A stretch of DNA of 35,724 nucleotides from Gammaproteobacteria bacterium (GTDB taxonomy: Bacteria; Pseudomonadota; Gammaproteobacteria; Chromatiales; Chromatiaceae). The stretch covers positions 1 to 35,724 of the forward strand of contig JAJFJN010000056.1 of assembly GCA_021773975.1 (NCBI GenBank), given 5' to 3'. Below the pieces are notes generated by a model that made no database searches, was not told the origin of the DNA, and saw nothing but the letters and a program-made list of their open reading frames with translations. How positions within the stretch are numbered: the first letter of the stretch is position 1; the number at the start of each line of letters is the position of its first letter. Made by a program: the position numbers and the translations under genes. This document shows positions 8,186 through 16,848 of this stretch, piece after piece.

Positions 8186-9283
8186 GGTTGTGGAGGCAAG
8201 GTCAAGCCCTCAGGAATTATTGATATTGCAGTGATGCAGACATTAACTCACAGGGAGGAGTTACTTGAACAACTGAATCAGTACGGGCAGGTGATTGTCG
8301 ATGAGTGTCATCATCTCTCTGCATTCTCTTTTGAGAGCATTTTGAAGCGTACCAATGCAAAATATGTTTTGGGTCTGACAGCGACACCGATACGCCGTGA
8401 TGGACAACAACCCATTATCTACATACAGTGTGGCCCTATTCGCCATGCCGCAAATATCCCCGAGAATGCTCCAAAAGAGTTGCTGATAATTCCACACTAC
8501 AGCACTTCGACTATTGATGCCTCTCCAGATTGCCCTATCCAGGAAGTTTTTCGTCATATAGCGGGTGATAGAGATAGAGCTGAGTCAATCGTCAATAAGG
8601 TGATTGAACTCTACGAACAGGGAAGAAAAATTCTTGTATTAACGGAACGCACTGAGCATCTTGAAATGCTAAAAAGCGCGCTCAGTCTGCATATTCAGGA
8701 GTTCTGCACACTATATGGCCGACTATCGAAAAAGCAGCGTGCTGCTGTAATCAGTGAGCTGGATGCGCTTCCCCCGGATGCTCCACGCATTCTTCTGGTC
8801 ACAGGAAAGCTGGTAGGTGAAGGCTTTGATCATCCACCACTCGATACTCTTGTACTTGCGATGCCGATCTCATGGAAAGGAACGCTGCAACAATATGCAG
8901 GACGATTACACTGTGAACACATGGCCAAAAACGATGTGAGAATTATTGATATTGTTGATACGGGACATCCTGCGCTACTGAAAATGTGGAATCGGCGTCA
9001 GCAAGGCTACCGGACTATGGGGTATCAATTTGTTGAAGATGGTTCTACTCTGGATTTCCTGACAACTGGGTAGATAAAATCTTTCCAAGCGCGGATTCTA
9101 TCTTGAATGGTTGTTGGAAGAGTATTCTATTTAGCGCAATATTTTTCGGTACACTCGCGGTACACCCCTCAGTTTTTGCTTCCTGCGCCAAACTAAGATA
9201 ACCTATTGAATCAATATGATTTTAACTAACTTTACCGAATATACCCTAATCCAGTATAATCAGTAACTTATTGATTAATAAGC

Positions 9284-9330
9284 GATTTGTAATCAGCAGG
9301 TCACAGGTTCGACTCCTGCCGCCAGCTCCA
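9284..9330 (+). other. 3' fragment of tRNA-Thr(UGU): attachment-site scar at island end
   Basis: The sequence runs from the anticodon loop (TTTGTAA, anticodon TGT) through a TTCGACT T-loop to acceptor strand CGCCAGC, discriminator T and encoded CCA. The bases before 9284 do not supply a matching 5' half: the anticodon stem fails to pair upstream and no D-arm is present. This is what remains at the distal end when an integrase inserts an element into the 3' half of a tRNA gene and rebuilds the tRNA at the other end. The intact tRNA and the integrase should lie left of position 1. One T-stem pair (A-C at 49-65) is mismatched. Confidence 0.75.
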
Positions 9331-9348
9331 ATAAAATCAGTAGGTTAC

Positions 9349-9375
9349 AAAAATCCCGCTTCGGCGGGATTTTTT
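9349..9375 (+). terminator. Intrinsic terminator of the former tRNA-Thr
   Basis: AAAAATCCCGC, loop TTCG, GCGGGATTTTTT: an 11-bp stem with a tetraloop and T run, 19 bases after the tRNA CCA. It probably belonged to the original tRNA transcript, which supports reading 9284-9330 as the chromosomal side of the integration site. The rest of 9376-9546 holds no gene I can support. Confidence 0.85.
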
Positions 9376-9546
9376 GCATTTGGGTTTAAATCATTAGATG
9401 TAATCAACCAGTGAAGATGCCTGGTTAAAATTTGTTTCGCTATTGCCTAGCTAATAGAATTACCATCTAACCTGCCAGGATGCTGTTGTTTGGCATGCTG
9501 GTGCGCTATCTGGAAATGATTATCTTTATTATATCAAGAGGTTACT

Positions 9547-9723
9547 ATGCAGGTTGAGATGAATGGCGGTATTATCGTTGCCATTGCTATTTTCTTAATT
9601 GGAATAATGGCTACAGGTTTAGCTATTTATTACATCCGTAAAGGCAGAGAAGAGCGAGCGCAAAAAAATGCTGAGGTTGAGGCCTCAGACAATGAGTCTT
9701 CAGCAACAAATGGTGACAGCTGA
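9547..9723 (+). CDS. 58-residue single-pass membrane protein
   Basis: A short open frame starting at ATG 9547 behind AAGAGG. The peptide starts MQVEMNGG, then has a clear hydrophobic helix (IIVAIAIFLIGIMATGLAIY, residues about 9-28), a positive stop YYIRKGREERAQK and an acidic-polar tail ending in DS. The charge pattern predicts the N-terminus outside and the C-terminal tail in the cytoplasm. Family unknown. It lies 113 bp upstream of the RRM gene in the same direction and may be its first operon partner. The good ribosome binding site and the hydrophobic-then-charged composition support a real gene. Confidence 0.6.
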   Translation: MQVEMNGGIIVAIAIFLIGIMATGLAIYYIRKGREERAQKNAEVEASDNESSATNGDS

Positions 9724-9763
9724 GTTAGGAGATAAATTCTTGTATCCTTTGGTAAGGGTGGCT

Positions 9764-9801
9764 CTTACTGTGGGTCAGTGGTATAAAATACCCACTGTAA
9801 G
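9764..9801 (+). promoter_or_regulatory. Leader hairpin upstream of the RRM gene
   Basis: CTTACTGTGGGT (9764-9775) pairs with ACCCACTGTAAG (9790-9801), 11 of 12 bases matched, loop 14 bases. It ends 35 bases before the RRM start codon. Without a clean T run it is a weak terminator. It may be a regulatory leader, possibly a binding site for the RNA-binding protein encoded next. Confidence 0.45.
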
Positions 9802-9836
9802 ATTTATGTTTTGCATTTAAAAGTGGAGGGATTGGT

Positions 9837-10166
9837 ATGGGAGTATTTATTGGAAATCTTCAGCCTGGCACTACGACCAGCGATCTTCTTGATTTCATGG
9901 GAGATCATGACGGAATGACCGATATTGAAATTGTAAAGCGGCGATCTGAGCAAGGTGAAGAAGTCCGTTTTGGTCATGTCCTGTTTCGTTCACAGGGCGA
10001 TGCAACAAGAGCTATCAAACTTCAGCAGAAGAAAGACTTGCATGGTTCAATGGTTTTGGTGCGAGAGTATATTTATAGAGCAGATGATGAGAGGCGTTCA
10101 GTCGGTCTACAAATCATCTCACAAGAAGAAATGGACCGCAGAGAGATTGACCGTCGCTATTCATAA
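9837..10166 (+). CDS. RRM-domain RNA-binding protein
   Basis: A 109-residue protein consisting of one RNA recognition motif plus a charged tail. RNP2 is at the N-terminus (GVFIGNL, residues 2-8). RNP1 is near residue 47 in a degenerate form, RFGHVLF, where most bacterial RRMs have (K/R)G(F/Y)(G/A)F(V/I). The tail after about residue 80 (YIYRADDERRSVG...) is rich in Arg, Asp and Glu. Bacterial single-RRM proteins bind single-stranded RNA, and some respond to cold shock, but the specific role here is unknown. ATG 9837 is preceded by GTGGAGGG. A hairpin lies just upstream and a strong terminator just downstream, so the gene probably forms a short transcript alone or with the 58-residue membrane protein. 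Confidence 0.8.
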   Translation: MGVFIGNLQPGTTTSDLLDFMGDHDGMTDIEIVKRRSEQGEEVRFGHVLFRSQGDATRAIKLQQKKDLHGSMVLVREYIYRADDERRSVGLQIISQEEMDRREIDRRYS

Positions 10167-10220
10167 AATGAGTGTTATGGAAGTCTCATGAGTTAACGTT
10201 CTACTGTATCAATCCTATAA

Positions 10221-10252
10221 ACCTGCATGGTGGTGGCTATGCAGGTTTTTTT
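10221..10252 (+). terminator. Intrinsic terminator after the RRM gene
   Basis: ACCTGCAT, a loop of about 11 bases, then ATGCAGGTTTTTTT. The stem of 7-8 bp is followed directly by a T run. It closes the RRM transcript before the convergent zinc-ribbon gene. Confidence 0.85.
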
Positions 10253-10329
10253 GTGCGCGCATGACTATTCTATAGGATTTATTTCACTGAGAGTGATGTG
10301 GCTATTGATCTGATTGTGGTCTTTCAATA

Positions 10330-10746
10330 TTAATCAGAGCCAAAGAGTTTATTGAGCTGCTGTTTTGCCTTCTTATTTGTGGAGTCACTGCGCTCTTTTA
10401 ACGAGGTGCTTTGGCGGCTGGTTTTGTCCTGCTCTTCAAATAATGCGTTAAGTTGATCGAGTGCTGTTGATTGTGCGTGGGTGTCATCAGGCTCGTACGC
10501 CAATGGTTTGGGTGTAAAATAACCACAAAAATTTGCCCTCTCTTTATTGCTGACACTGTCTGCAATAGGCTCACGACAGCTATCACTGACCTGTGGGTCA
10601 TAGAATTCACATATCTTACAAACATGCAGTTCTGCATGGCATCTAATACAAGCATCAGTACGCCTAATTGGAAGGCTGACATTTGCCAGTTCAACATCAC
10701 ATTTCCAGCAGATTAAGGTTGTTGGTTTGTTCAAGTATGCCTCCAT
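10330..10746 (-). CDS. Conserved-looking zinc-ribbon protein of unknown function
   Basis: A 138-residue protein on the minus strand. The first 80 residues carry a Cys-rich pattern: CWKC at about 14-17, CIRC at 34-37, CKIC at about 44-47, then single Cys in SDSCREP and ANFCGYF. That is enough for two zinc sites. The second half is polar and charged, with many Ser, Lys and Asp (QLNALFEEQD ... KAKQQLNKLFGSD), and probably disordered. The repeated QLN(A/K)LF motif near residues 98 and 131 is a possible short docking element. I do not recognise the family. The gene is divergent from the chemotaxis cluster and convergent with the RRM gene. Start ATG 10746 is the first Met of the frame. Confidence 0.65.
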   Translation of the reverse strand: MEAYLNKPTTLICWKCDVELANVSLPIRRTDACIRCHAELHVCKICEFYDPQVSDSCREPIADSVSNKERANFCGYFTPKPLAYEPDDTHAQSTALDQLNALFEEQDKTSRQSTSLKERSDSTNKKAKQQLNKLFGSD

Positions 10747-11131
10747 CCATTTGAGTATTTTGGTTTGTTGATAGGGGTTAGAGTGGCGAGCTTCAACCTG
10801 TTATCGCGCTTCTTAATTAGGCGCTATTAATTGATTTTACATGTTGAAATCCAGATGTGAATATCAAAAACAAAAACCACATTATTCACATGGACTAAAT
10901 TTGATATTTAAAATGCATTCCTAGTTGAGTTTAATCCCTAAAGATTGTTGTTACCTCGCCGTTAAAACTTCTGCACGGTTGTTAAGTTTGTCCTATTGTT
11001 TCTTGAAGTAAGGCAGGATTGACAATCTGTAATAATTGCCCTGTTGTTTTGTGAGTGCGCTGTATTTTGGTTGGGTAACAAAATTGGACCCAATTTTAGA
11101 GACTATTTATTAACTCTTAGGAGAAAAGAGA
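10747..11131. other. Divergent intergenic region before cheY, with a perfect palindrome
   Basis: This 385-bp AT-rich region separates the minus-strand zinc-ribbon gene from cheY and must hold promoters for both. The clearest element is AAAATTGGACCCAATTTT at 11080-11097, two perfect 8-bp arms with a 2-base spacer, 34 bases before cheY. It is a good operator candidate. I found no clear sigma-28 or sigma-54 promoter here. AGGAGA at about 11119 is the cheY ribosome binding site. Confidence 0.5.
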
Positions 11132-11494
11132 ATGGCAAGCATATTAGCCGTAGATGACTCTGCTTCCATGCTCCAGATGGTGTCATTTACCTTAAAAGGT
11201 GCTGGCTTTGATGTGGTGGAAGCTACGGATGGTCAGCATGCACTGGATGTTGCAAAAACGAGGAGCGTGGATTTGGTAATAACGGATGTAAATATGCCCA
11301 GGATGGATGGGATAACCCTAATAGGGGAGTTACGTAAGTTGCCAAATTATAAATTTGTGCCAATGCTGATGTTGACCACAGAATCAGGCCCTGAAAAGAA
11401 ACAGCAGGGCAAAGCGGCTGGAGCGACAGGTTGGATTGTAAAACCTTTTAATCCAGAGCAGTTACTAAATACAGTAAAAAAAGTGCTCGGTTGA
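11132..11494 (+). CDS. cheY: CheY-type chemotaxis response regulator
   Basis: A 120-residue single receiver domain with no output domain. It carries the acidic pair D8-D9, the phosphoacceptor D52 in LVITDVNMP, the switch Thr at about T82 in MLTTES, and the conserved Lys K104 in IVKPF. Phosphorylated by CheA, CheY normally binds the flagellar switch protein FliM and changes rotor direction. This version sits directly upstream of cheA, separated by 45 bp, and opens the cluster. A strong AGGAGA precedes ATG 11132. The closest family pattern is the CheY found first in cheY-cheA-cheW operons, which in some species talks to non-flagellar outputs, so the motor role is probable rather than certain. 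Confidence 0.9.
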   Translation: MASILAVDDSASMLQMVSFTLKGAGFDVVEATDGQHALDVAKTRSVDLVITDVNMPRMDGITLIGELRKLPNYKFVPMLMLTTESGPEKKQQGKAAGATGWIVKPFNPEQLLNTVKKVLG

Positions 11495-11539
11495 ATATTA
11501 AAGGTGGATGAAACCGTGATCTGACCGAGGAGGGAAATA

Positions 11540-13597
11540 ATGACCATAGATATGGCACAGTTTCATCAGGTGTTTTTTGATGAAAGTTTTGAAGGACTCG
11601 ATGTCATGGAGTCGGGGCTGCTGGAAATGGATCCTGGTAGCGCAGACTCTGAGCAGATCAATTCAATATTTCGAGCTGCTCATTCCATAAAAGGTGGAAG
11701 TGGCACCTTCGGGTTTTCAAATATTGCTGAGTTCACTCATGTAATGGAAACATTACTGGATGAGACGCGAGATGGTCGGCGGCAGGTTACTGCTGAAGCG
11801 GTTAATGTGCTCCTCGCTTCGGTGGATGTATTACGTGAAATGCTAACGGCAACCAGTGAAGGTGCCGAGATGAACCCCGAAAGAGTTAAGGTTCAGAAAG
11901 CTGAGCTGGATAGACTTTTGGCTGGTGGGGTTGTAGCTGTGGAGGCAGCAGATCCTGGCAGTGAAGATGTCTCATCTGTCACGGGTGAGCAAGCTGGCTG
12001 GCATATTGTTTTTCATCCCCATTCTCACATGATGCGTACTGGCAATGATCCCTTGCGTCTTCTTCGTGAATTGGAAAGTTTAGGTGAGTTGACGGTTAAA
12101 GTTGATATAGGCTCGCTTCCTTCAATGTCAGAATTTGAACCTGAAGATTCATATTTGAGTTGGGATTTGCATTTGATAGGAGATGCTTCTCAAGATCAAA
12201 TTAATGATATTTTTGATTGGGTTGAAGATGACTGTGATCTTTCAGTTACCCCAATTTCTCAAGAACCTGGCTCCCCCGTTGTCTCTGAAAATGATAATAA
12301 ATCAAAGTTAGAAAGCGAAGCTAAAACGGCTTCAGTACCTATTGAAAAAAGCAAAGCAGCCACAGTTAAAAAAGCAGCTCCCAGTGGAGGAGCAAGCTCC
12401 ATACGTGTAGATATCAGCAAGATAGATGCATTGATCAATATGGTTGGAGAGTTGGTTATTACACAATCAATGTTGAGCATGATGGGTGAAGAGTTTGAGA
12501 TCAGCCAGATAGAGCGATTACGTGAAGGTTTGGTGCAACTTGAGCGGCATACGCGGGAAATGCAAGAAAGCGTCATGCAGATCAGAATGCTTCCAATAAG
12601 TTTTACATTCAGTAGATTTCCTCGTTTAGTACATGATTTAAGCGCGAAAATGGGTAAGCAAATTGAATTAAAAATGACGGGTGAAAATACAGAGGTAGAT
12701 AAAACTGTCATTGAAAAAATAGGTGATCCACTGGTGCATCTTGTGCGCAATAGTCTGGATCATGGCATTGAGTTACCAGAAGTTAGAGCTGCAGCAGGTA
12801 AGCCAGAAACTGGAACGGTTGAACTGAATGCCTCTCATCGTGGTGGCAATATCATTATTGAAATTAAGGATGATGGAAAAGGCTTAGATAAAGATGTTTT
12901 GCTGAAAAAAGCAATTGAAAAAGGGGTGGTGCCTCCTGATGCCATACTCTCTGATCAACAGATATATGAGTTGATCTTTGGTGCTGGCTTCTCAACAGCA
13001 GAAACGGTTAGTGATGTCTCTGGGCGTGGTGTGGGTATGGATGTTGTTCGGAGAAATATTAATGAGCTTGGTGGGAATATAGAAATAAAGTCAGAAATGG
13101 GTGTTGGCTCATCGTTTACTATTCGCCTTCCATTGACATTAGCGATACTGGATGGACAAACAGTATCCATTGGAAGCGAGGTGTATATTGTGCCTTTGGT
13201 TTCCATTATTGAATCTATTCAGATCAAAGAAGACATGGTTAACATGCTTGCTGGTAAAGGAGAGACCTTTAAGCTTAGAGATGAATATCTTCCTATTGTG
13301 CGTCTTCATGCTGTACTGGGTGTTGAAGATGCAAAGGCAAAGAAGATTAATGAAGGGTTGCTGGTTGTTGTAGAGGGTGAAGGACGAAGATGTGGCTTTT
13401 TTGTTGATGATTTGCTTGGGCAGCAGCAGGTGGTAATTAAATCACTCGAAGCAAATTATAGAAAGATTAACGGGCTATCAGGTGCGACAATTTTAGGTGA
13501 TGGTTCCGTAGCACTTATTTTGGATATTCCTGGCCTTATTCGCATGGCAGGCCAAGCGGCTACAGCAGAGGGTAGTAATATTAGAAAAATAGCATAA
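11540..13597 (+). CDS. cheA: Chemotaxis histidine kinase CheA
   Basis: A 685-residue CheA. The P1 Hpt domain has the phosphorylated H48 in AAHSIKGGSGTFGF. Residues about 153-235 (WHIVFHPHSHMMRTGND...) form the response-regulator-binding P2-like domain seen in many proteobacterial CheA proteins. A Ser/Lys/Ala linker follows. P3 dimerisation begins near 285 with SSIRVDISKIDALINMVGEL. The P4 ATPase has the N box HLVRNSLDHGIE (about 400), DDGKGLD, and GRGVGMDVV (about 495). P5, the CheW-like coupling domain, fills 530-670. All catalytic motifs are intact. It takes signals from receptors through CheW and phosphorylates CheY and CheB. A strong GAGGAGG precedes ATG 11540. It lies in a tight plus-strand operon with cheY before it and cheW 29 bp after it. 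Confidence 0.95.
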   Translation: MTIDMAQFHQVFFDESFEGLDVMESGLLEMDPGSADSEQINSIFRAAHSIKGGSGTFGFSNIAEFTHVMETLLDETRDGRRQVTAEAVNVLLASVDVLREMLTATSEGAEMNPERVKVQKAELDRLLAGGVVAVEAADPGSEDVSSVTGEQAGWHIVFHPHSHMMRTGNDPLRLLRELESLGELTVKVDIGSLPSMSEFEPEDSYLSWDLHLIGDASQDQINDIFDWVEDDCDLSVTPISQEPGSPVVSENDNKSKLESEAKTASVPIEKSKAATVKKAAPSGGASSIRVDISKIDALINMVGELVITQSMLSMMGEEFEISQIERLREGLVQLERHTREMQESVMQIRMLPISFTFSRFPRLVHDLSAKMGKQIELKMTGENTEVDKTVIEKIGDPLVHLVRNSLDHGIELPEVRAAAGKPETGTVELNASHRGGNIIIEIKDDGKGLDKDVLLKKAIEKGVVPPDAILSDQQIYELIFGAGFSTAETVSDVSGRGVGMDVVRRNINELGGNIEIKSEMGVGSSFTIRLPLTLAILDGQTVSIGSEVYIVPLVSIIESIQIKEDMVNMLAGKGETFKLRDEYLPIVRLHAVLGVEDAKAKKINEGLLVVVEGEGRRCGFFVDDLLGQQQVVIKSLEANYRKINGLSGATILGDGSVALILDIPGLIRMAGQAATAEGSNIRKIA

Positions 13598-13626
13598 ATG
13601 GCTATTTTATTAATAGGGCAAAAATA

Positions 13627-14139
13627 ATGACTGATTTAAGAAATGCAGAGCAGGAAAACTTACAGGATGAAGAGAATGCACAGTATCTTACCTTTGAACT
13701 TGCAGGCGAAGATTATGGTGTTGATATTCTTCGAGTGCAGGAAATAAGAGGCTGGGATACGGTTACTCGAATTCCCAATTCGCCATCTTATGTAAAAGGC
13801 GTATTAAATCTGCGTGGAGCTATTGTTCCAATATTTGATCTGCGTGAGCGCTTTGGTTTGTCGTTTCAAGAGTACACCAAGGATACGGTAGTTATCGTAT
13901 TGCGCATCAATAGCCATACAGAGATGCGCATCATGGGAGTTATTGTAGATGCGGTTTCAGATGTATTGAATGCCAATAATGAGGGGCTTGTCAGCGCGCC
14001 AGATTTTGGTGGTCAAGTATCTACTGAATTCATTGCCGGATTGGTCTCAGCTGGAGACAAGATGGTTATGCTTTTAGATGTAGATAAATTACTGAGCCAG
14101 GATCAAGGAAGTGATGCTGAATTAGCAGTCGCTAGCTAA
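13627..14139 (+). CDS. cheW: Chemotaxis coupling protein CheW (first copy)
   Basis: A 170-residue protein that is a single CheW domain (about residues 20-160), preceded by a short acidic N-terminus. Typical features are YLTFELAGEDYGVDILRVQE, IPNSPSYVKGVLNLRGAIVPIFDLRERFG and GVIVDAVSDVL. CheW bridges receptor tips and the P5 domain of CheA in the polar array. It sits between cheA and the NIT-domain receptor, the usual order in this operon type. A second CheW, about half identical by eye, is encoded at 16849-17370, so the array may mix two couplers with different receptor preference. The ribosome binding site is weak (AGGGCAAAAATA). Confidence 0.93.
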   Translation: MTDLRNAEQENLQDEENAQYLTFELAGEDYGVDILRVQEIRGWDTVTRIPNSPSYVKGVLNLRGAIVPIFDLRERFGLSFQEYTKDTVVIVLRINSHTEMRIMGVIVDAVSDVLNANNEGLVSAPDFGGQVSTEFIAGLVSAGDKMVMLLDVDKLLSQDQGSDAELAVAS

Positions 14140-14163
14140 CTCACTAGACTTAACTTTGTTGAG

Positions 14164-16797
14164 ATGAAGATTATGAATTTTTTAAATAATATGAAGTTGT
14201 CACAAAAATTATTGATGATGGTAATGATCCCTGTAGTTGTAATGCTAGGCTTTGCAGCCGTGCAGGCAACCTCTGCATTATCACTGCGGCAGATCTCTAC
14301 CCAGTTGCAGTCAATGACGGCACTTGGTATTCATGCCAGTAGTCTTGTGCATGAATTACAGAAAGAGCGCGGCATGACGGCCGGGTTTCTTGGTAGTAAG
14401 GGTGCAAAGTTTGGTTCTGAGTTAAAAGGGCAGCGGCGTTCAACCGATGAAAAGGCAGAGGCATTGAAGCTGTTTTTAGCTGATTTTGATCTCACTTCGA
14501 TGAGTAAGCATTTTCAAAGTGGGTTGGAAGAATCGCTTGATCGCCTAAAACAGATTGAGCAAAAGCGCGATGCTGTGGATGCTCAAAGCATTCAATTGAA
14601 GGATGCAATAGGTTACTACACCGGTTTGAATGGAAGCTTTCTTTGGCTGGTTTCAGCGTTGTCTGCAGTTAGCCCGGATGGCGAGCTTGCGATTATGACA
14701 GCTGCCTATGCGAACTATTTACAAGGTAAAGAGCGAGCAGGCATTGAACGTGCCGTACTCGCTGGTGTGTTTGCTCAAGATGACTTTGGCGCTATGTTCA
14801 ATAAGTTTATGGGGCTTGTTACAACGCAAACAAACTACACCAATGTCTTTCTTTCATTGGCCACTGAAAAAAATAAAGACTTTTTTTCAAAGACAATGAT
14901 TGGTGAATTTATTGATGAAACAGAAAAGATGCGCAAGGTTGCAATTGAAAAAGCAACAACGGGTGGATTTGGTATTGATGCAGGTTATTGGTTCAAAATG
15001 CAAACGGGTAAAATCAACCTGCTGAAAAAGGTTGAAGACAGTCTTTCTGCAGGGTTAACAGAGAAATCTGAAATACTGAAAAAGGGTGCTACAAACGAGC
15101 TAATTCTTGACCTCTCCTTGGCGCTGGTGGGTTTTCTTGTGGCGGTAGGTCTGGGTACACTGATTGGTCGTGGAATTAGGGCGCAGATGGGTGGTGAGCC
15201 AGGCGAAATTGCAGACATTGCCAACAATATTGCAAATGGTCAGCTTGATCTGAATGCAGGCAGTGGGCAGCAGCATGTAGGGGCTTATGCCGCTATGGTG
15301 AAAATGCAGAGCAGAATTTCTGATGTTATTGAAAATGACATTCAATCCATTGTTGATTCAGCTCGTAACGGTGATCTAAGTCAGCGTGTACCACTTGATG
15401 GAAAAGAGGGGTTTTATAAAAAATTGAGTGAAGGTGTAAATGATCTATTGGAGGTGAGTGATAGTGTCGTTAATGACACTGTACGTGTATTTGGTGCCTT
15501 GGCACAGGGTGATCTTAGTGAGTCTATTACTCGTGATTATAAAGGGTCCTTTAATCAGCTTAAGCAAGATGCCAATGCTACAACGGCAAAGATTAGAGAG
15601 GTCATTGAGGGTGATATACAAGCCATGGTAGATAGCGTGCGTGCAGGTGATTTAGAACGCCGTATTGATATGGATGATAAGCAGGGATTTTTCCGAGAAC
15701 TGAGTGTTGGCATCAATGATCTTACAGAGACGCTTAACTCGGTATTTAATGATATTGCTAGTGTTATGGCCTCATTGGCTAATGGTGATTTGACCCAGGG
15801 TATGACGGGTGAATATCAAGGAATGTTTGCTGAAGTGAAAAAGGATGTTAATGGAACACGTGAGAATTTGGCTGATATTATTTCACAGTTACGAGATGCA
15901 ACAGATCAGGTAAGTACTGCCTCTGCAGAGATTTCGTCCGGCAACAATAGCCTCTCTGAACGAACAGAGCAGCAAGCCAGTGCATTGGAGCAGACCGCCT
16001 CCAGTATGGAAGAGTTAACAAGCACAGTAAGAAATAATGCTGATAATGCGCAGCAGGCAAATCAAGTGTCAGCAACCGCCAGGCAAACAGCAGAGCATGG
16101 TGGTGAAGTGGTTGGTAATGCAATACGTGCCATGGAGGAGATTAATACTTCCAGCAATAAGATTGCAGAGATTATTGGAGTGATTGATGAAATTGCCTTC
16201 CAGACTAATTTACTGGCATTAAACGCTTCGGTTGAGGCGGCAAGGGCCGGCGAGCAGGGCCGTGGATTTGCTGTTGTGGCAACTGAGGTTAGAAACCTTG
16301 CGGGGCGTAGTGCAACCGCAGCAAAAGAGATTAAAGATCTTATTCAGGATAGTGGAGAGAAGGTAAAGATTGGTGCTGATCTAGTAAGTGACTCAGGTCA
16401 AACGTTAGAAGAAATTGTGGGCGCTGTAAAAAAAGTAGGTGACATTATTGCTGAGATCGCATCAGCGAGTCAGGAGCAGTCAGCAGGTATTGATCAAATC
16501 AATCAAGCGGTAACAAGTCTGGATGAATTGACCCAGCAAAATGCGGCATTAGCAGAAGAGACATCAGCTGCGTCAGCTTCCATGACTGATAAGGCACAGG
16601 ACATGACTGTGATGATGAACTTTTTTACAGTGCCCGGAGGTGTTGCTAGTCGACCTTCCGCGCCTCGTGTAGCCGCTGCACCTAAGGTGGCATCAAAAAG
16701 AGCACCAAAAACATCTCCTGTGTCATCAAAGCCAGTAGTTAAATCAACTGTAAAAACAGTTGATGATGATGGTGATGGTGAGTGGGCAGAATTTTAG
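14164..16797 (+). CDS. NIT-domain, poly-HAMP methyl-accepting chemotaxis receptor
   Basis: An 877-residue transmembrane receptor. TM1 is at about residues 15-33. The periplasmic part (about 40-300) has the nitrate/nitrite-sensing (NIT) signature [22 protein letters not shown]2 is at about 312-335. Residues 340-570 hold HAMP-like segments as an internal duplication: two modules of about 90 residues with IE(N/G)DIQ..VDS.R.GDL..R and ND....ALA.GDL each occur twice. The signalling domain (about 580-830) keeps the conserved tip [10 protein letters not shown]. The C-terminus is a flexible Pro/Lys/Ala tail ending EWAEF, a match to the xWxxF pentapeptide that tethers CheR/CheB in high-abundance receptors. 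The ligand may be nitrate or nitrite as in other NIT proteins, but that is family inference. It is flanked by two cheW genes in one operon. Confidence 0.9.
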   Translation: MKIMNFLNNMKLSQKLLMMVMIPVVVMLGFAAVQATSALSLRQISTQLQSMTALGIHASSLVHELQKERGMTAGFLGSKGAKFGSELKGQRRSTDEKAEALKLFLADFDLTSMSKHFQSGLEESLDRLKQIEQKRDAVDAQSIQLKDAIGYYTGLNGSFLWLVSALSAVSPDGELAIMTAAYANYLQGKERAGIERAVLAGVFAQDDFGAMFNKFMGLVTTQTNYTNVFLSLATEKNKDFFSKTMIGEFIDETEKMRKVAIEKATTGGFGIDAGYWFKMQTGKINLLKKVEDSLSAGLTEKSEILKKGATNELILDLSLALVGFLVAVGLGTLIGRGIRAQMGGEPGEIADIANNIANGQLDLNAGSGQQHVGAYAAMVKMQSRISDVIENDIQSIVDSARNGDLSQRVPLDGKEGFYKKLSEGVNDLLEVSDSVVNDTVRVFGALAQGDLSESITRDYKGSFNQLKQDANATTAKIREVIEGDIQAMVDSVRAGDLERRIDMDDKQGFFRELSVGINDLTETLNSVFNDIASVMASLANGDLTQGMTGEYQGMFAEVKKDVNGTRENLADIISQLRDATDQVSTASAEISSGNNSLSERTEQQASALEQTASSMEELTSTVRNNADNAQQANQVSATARQTAEHGGEVVGNAIRAMEEINTSSNKIAEIIGVIDEIAFQTNLLALNASVEAARAGEQGRGFAVVATEVRNLAGRSATAAKEIKDLIQDSGEKVKIGADLVSDSGQTLEEIVGAVKKVGDIIAEIASASQEQSAGIDQINQAVTSLDELTQQNAALAEETSAASASMTDKAQDMTVMMNFFTVPGGVASRPSAPRVAAAPKVASKRAPKTSPVSSKPVVKSTVKTVDDDGDGEWAEF

Positions 16798-16848
16798 ATT
16801 TTAATTTTCAAGGTTGCAGGTTAAAACTGACTTTGAAGGAGACAGGTT

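Larger units (their letters stand above)
6511..9073 (+). pseudogene. TOTE conflict-system primase-helicase, interrupted by three insertions
   Basis: Translated in pieces, this is a TOTE-type protein. A short coiled-coil N-terminus is followed by an archaeo-eukaryotic primase-like domain with KSGYSPACAN, CNKPRIKCADC, FPNQDTMPKGGFGNLIALP and RPYPDQWAFL. A superfamily II helicase follows, with Walker A APTAFGKT (about 7984), DECHH (about 8300), LTATPIRRDG (about 8374) and the motif V/VI region GEGFDHPP...QQYAGRLH (about 8820-8912). Three inserts break it: 6766-6837 (in frame), 6997-7062 (in frame but with TGA at 7000) and 8140-8185 (46 bp, frameshift). Subtracting them leaves exactly 793 codons, a normal uninterrupted gene of 792 residues. 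The start is TTG 6511, with AGAGG upstream. TOTE proteins are predicted defence factors against invading nucleic acids. As it stands the gene should make only a 163-residue N-terminal piece, unless there is readthrough plus frameshifting. Confidence 0.85.

Noticed and set aside
459-9073. The left operon as a BREX or DISARM system
   Set aside because: The methylase resembles those of such systems, but no BrxC/PglY, PglZ, DrmA, DrmB or phospholipase-D-type partner is present.
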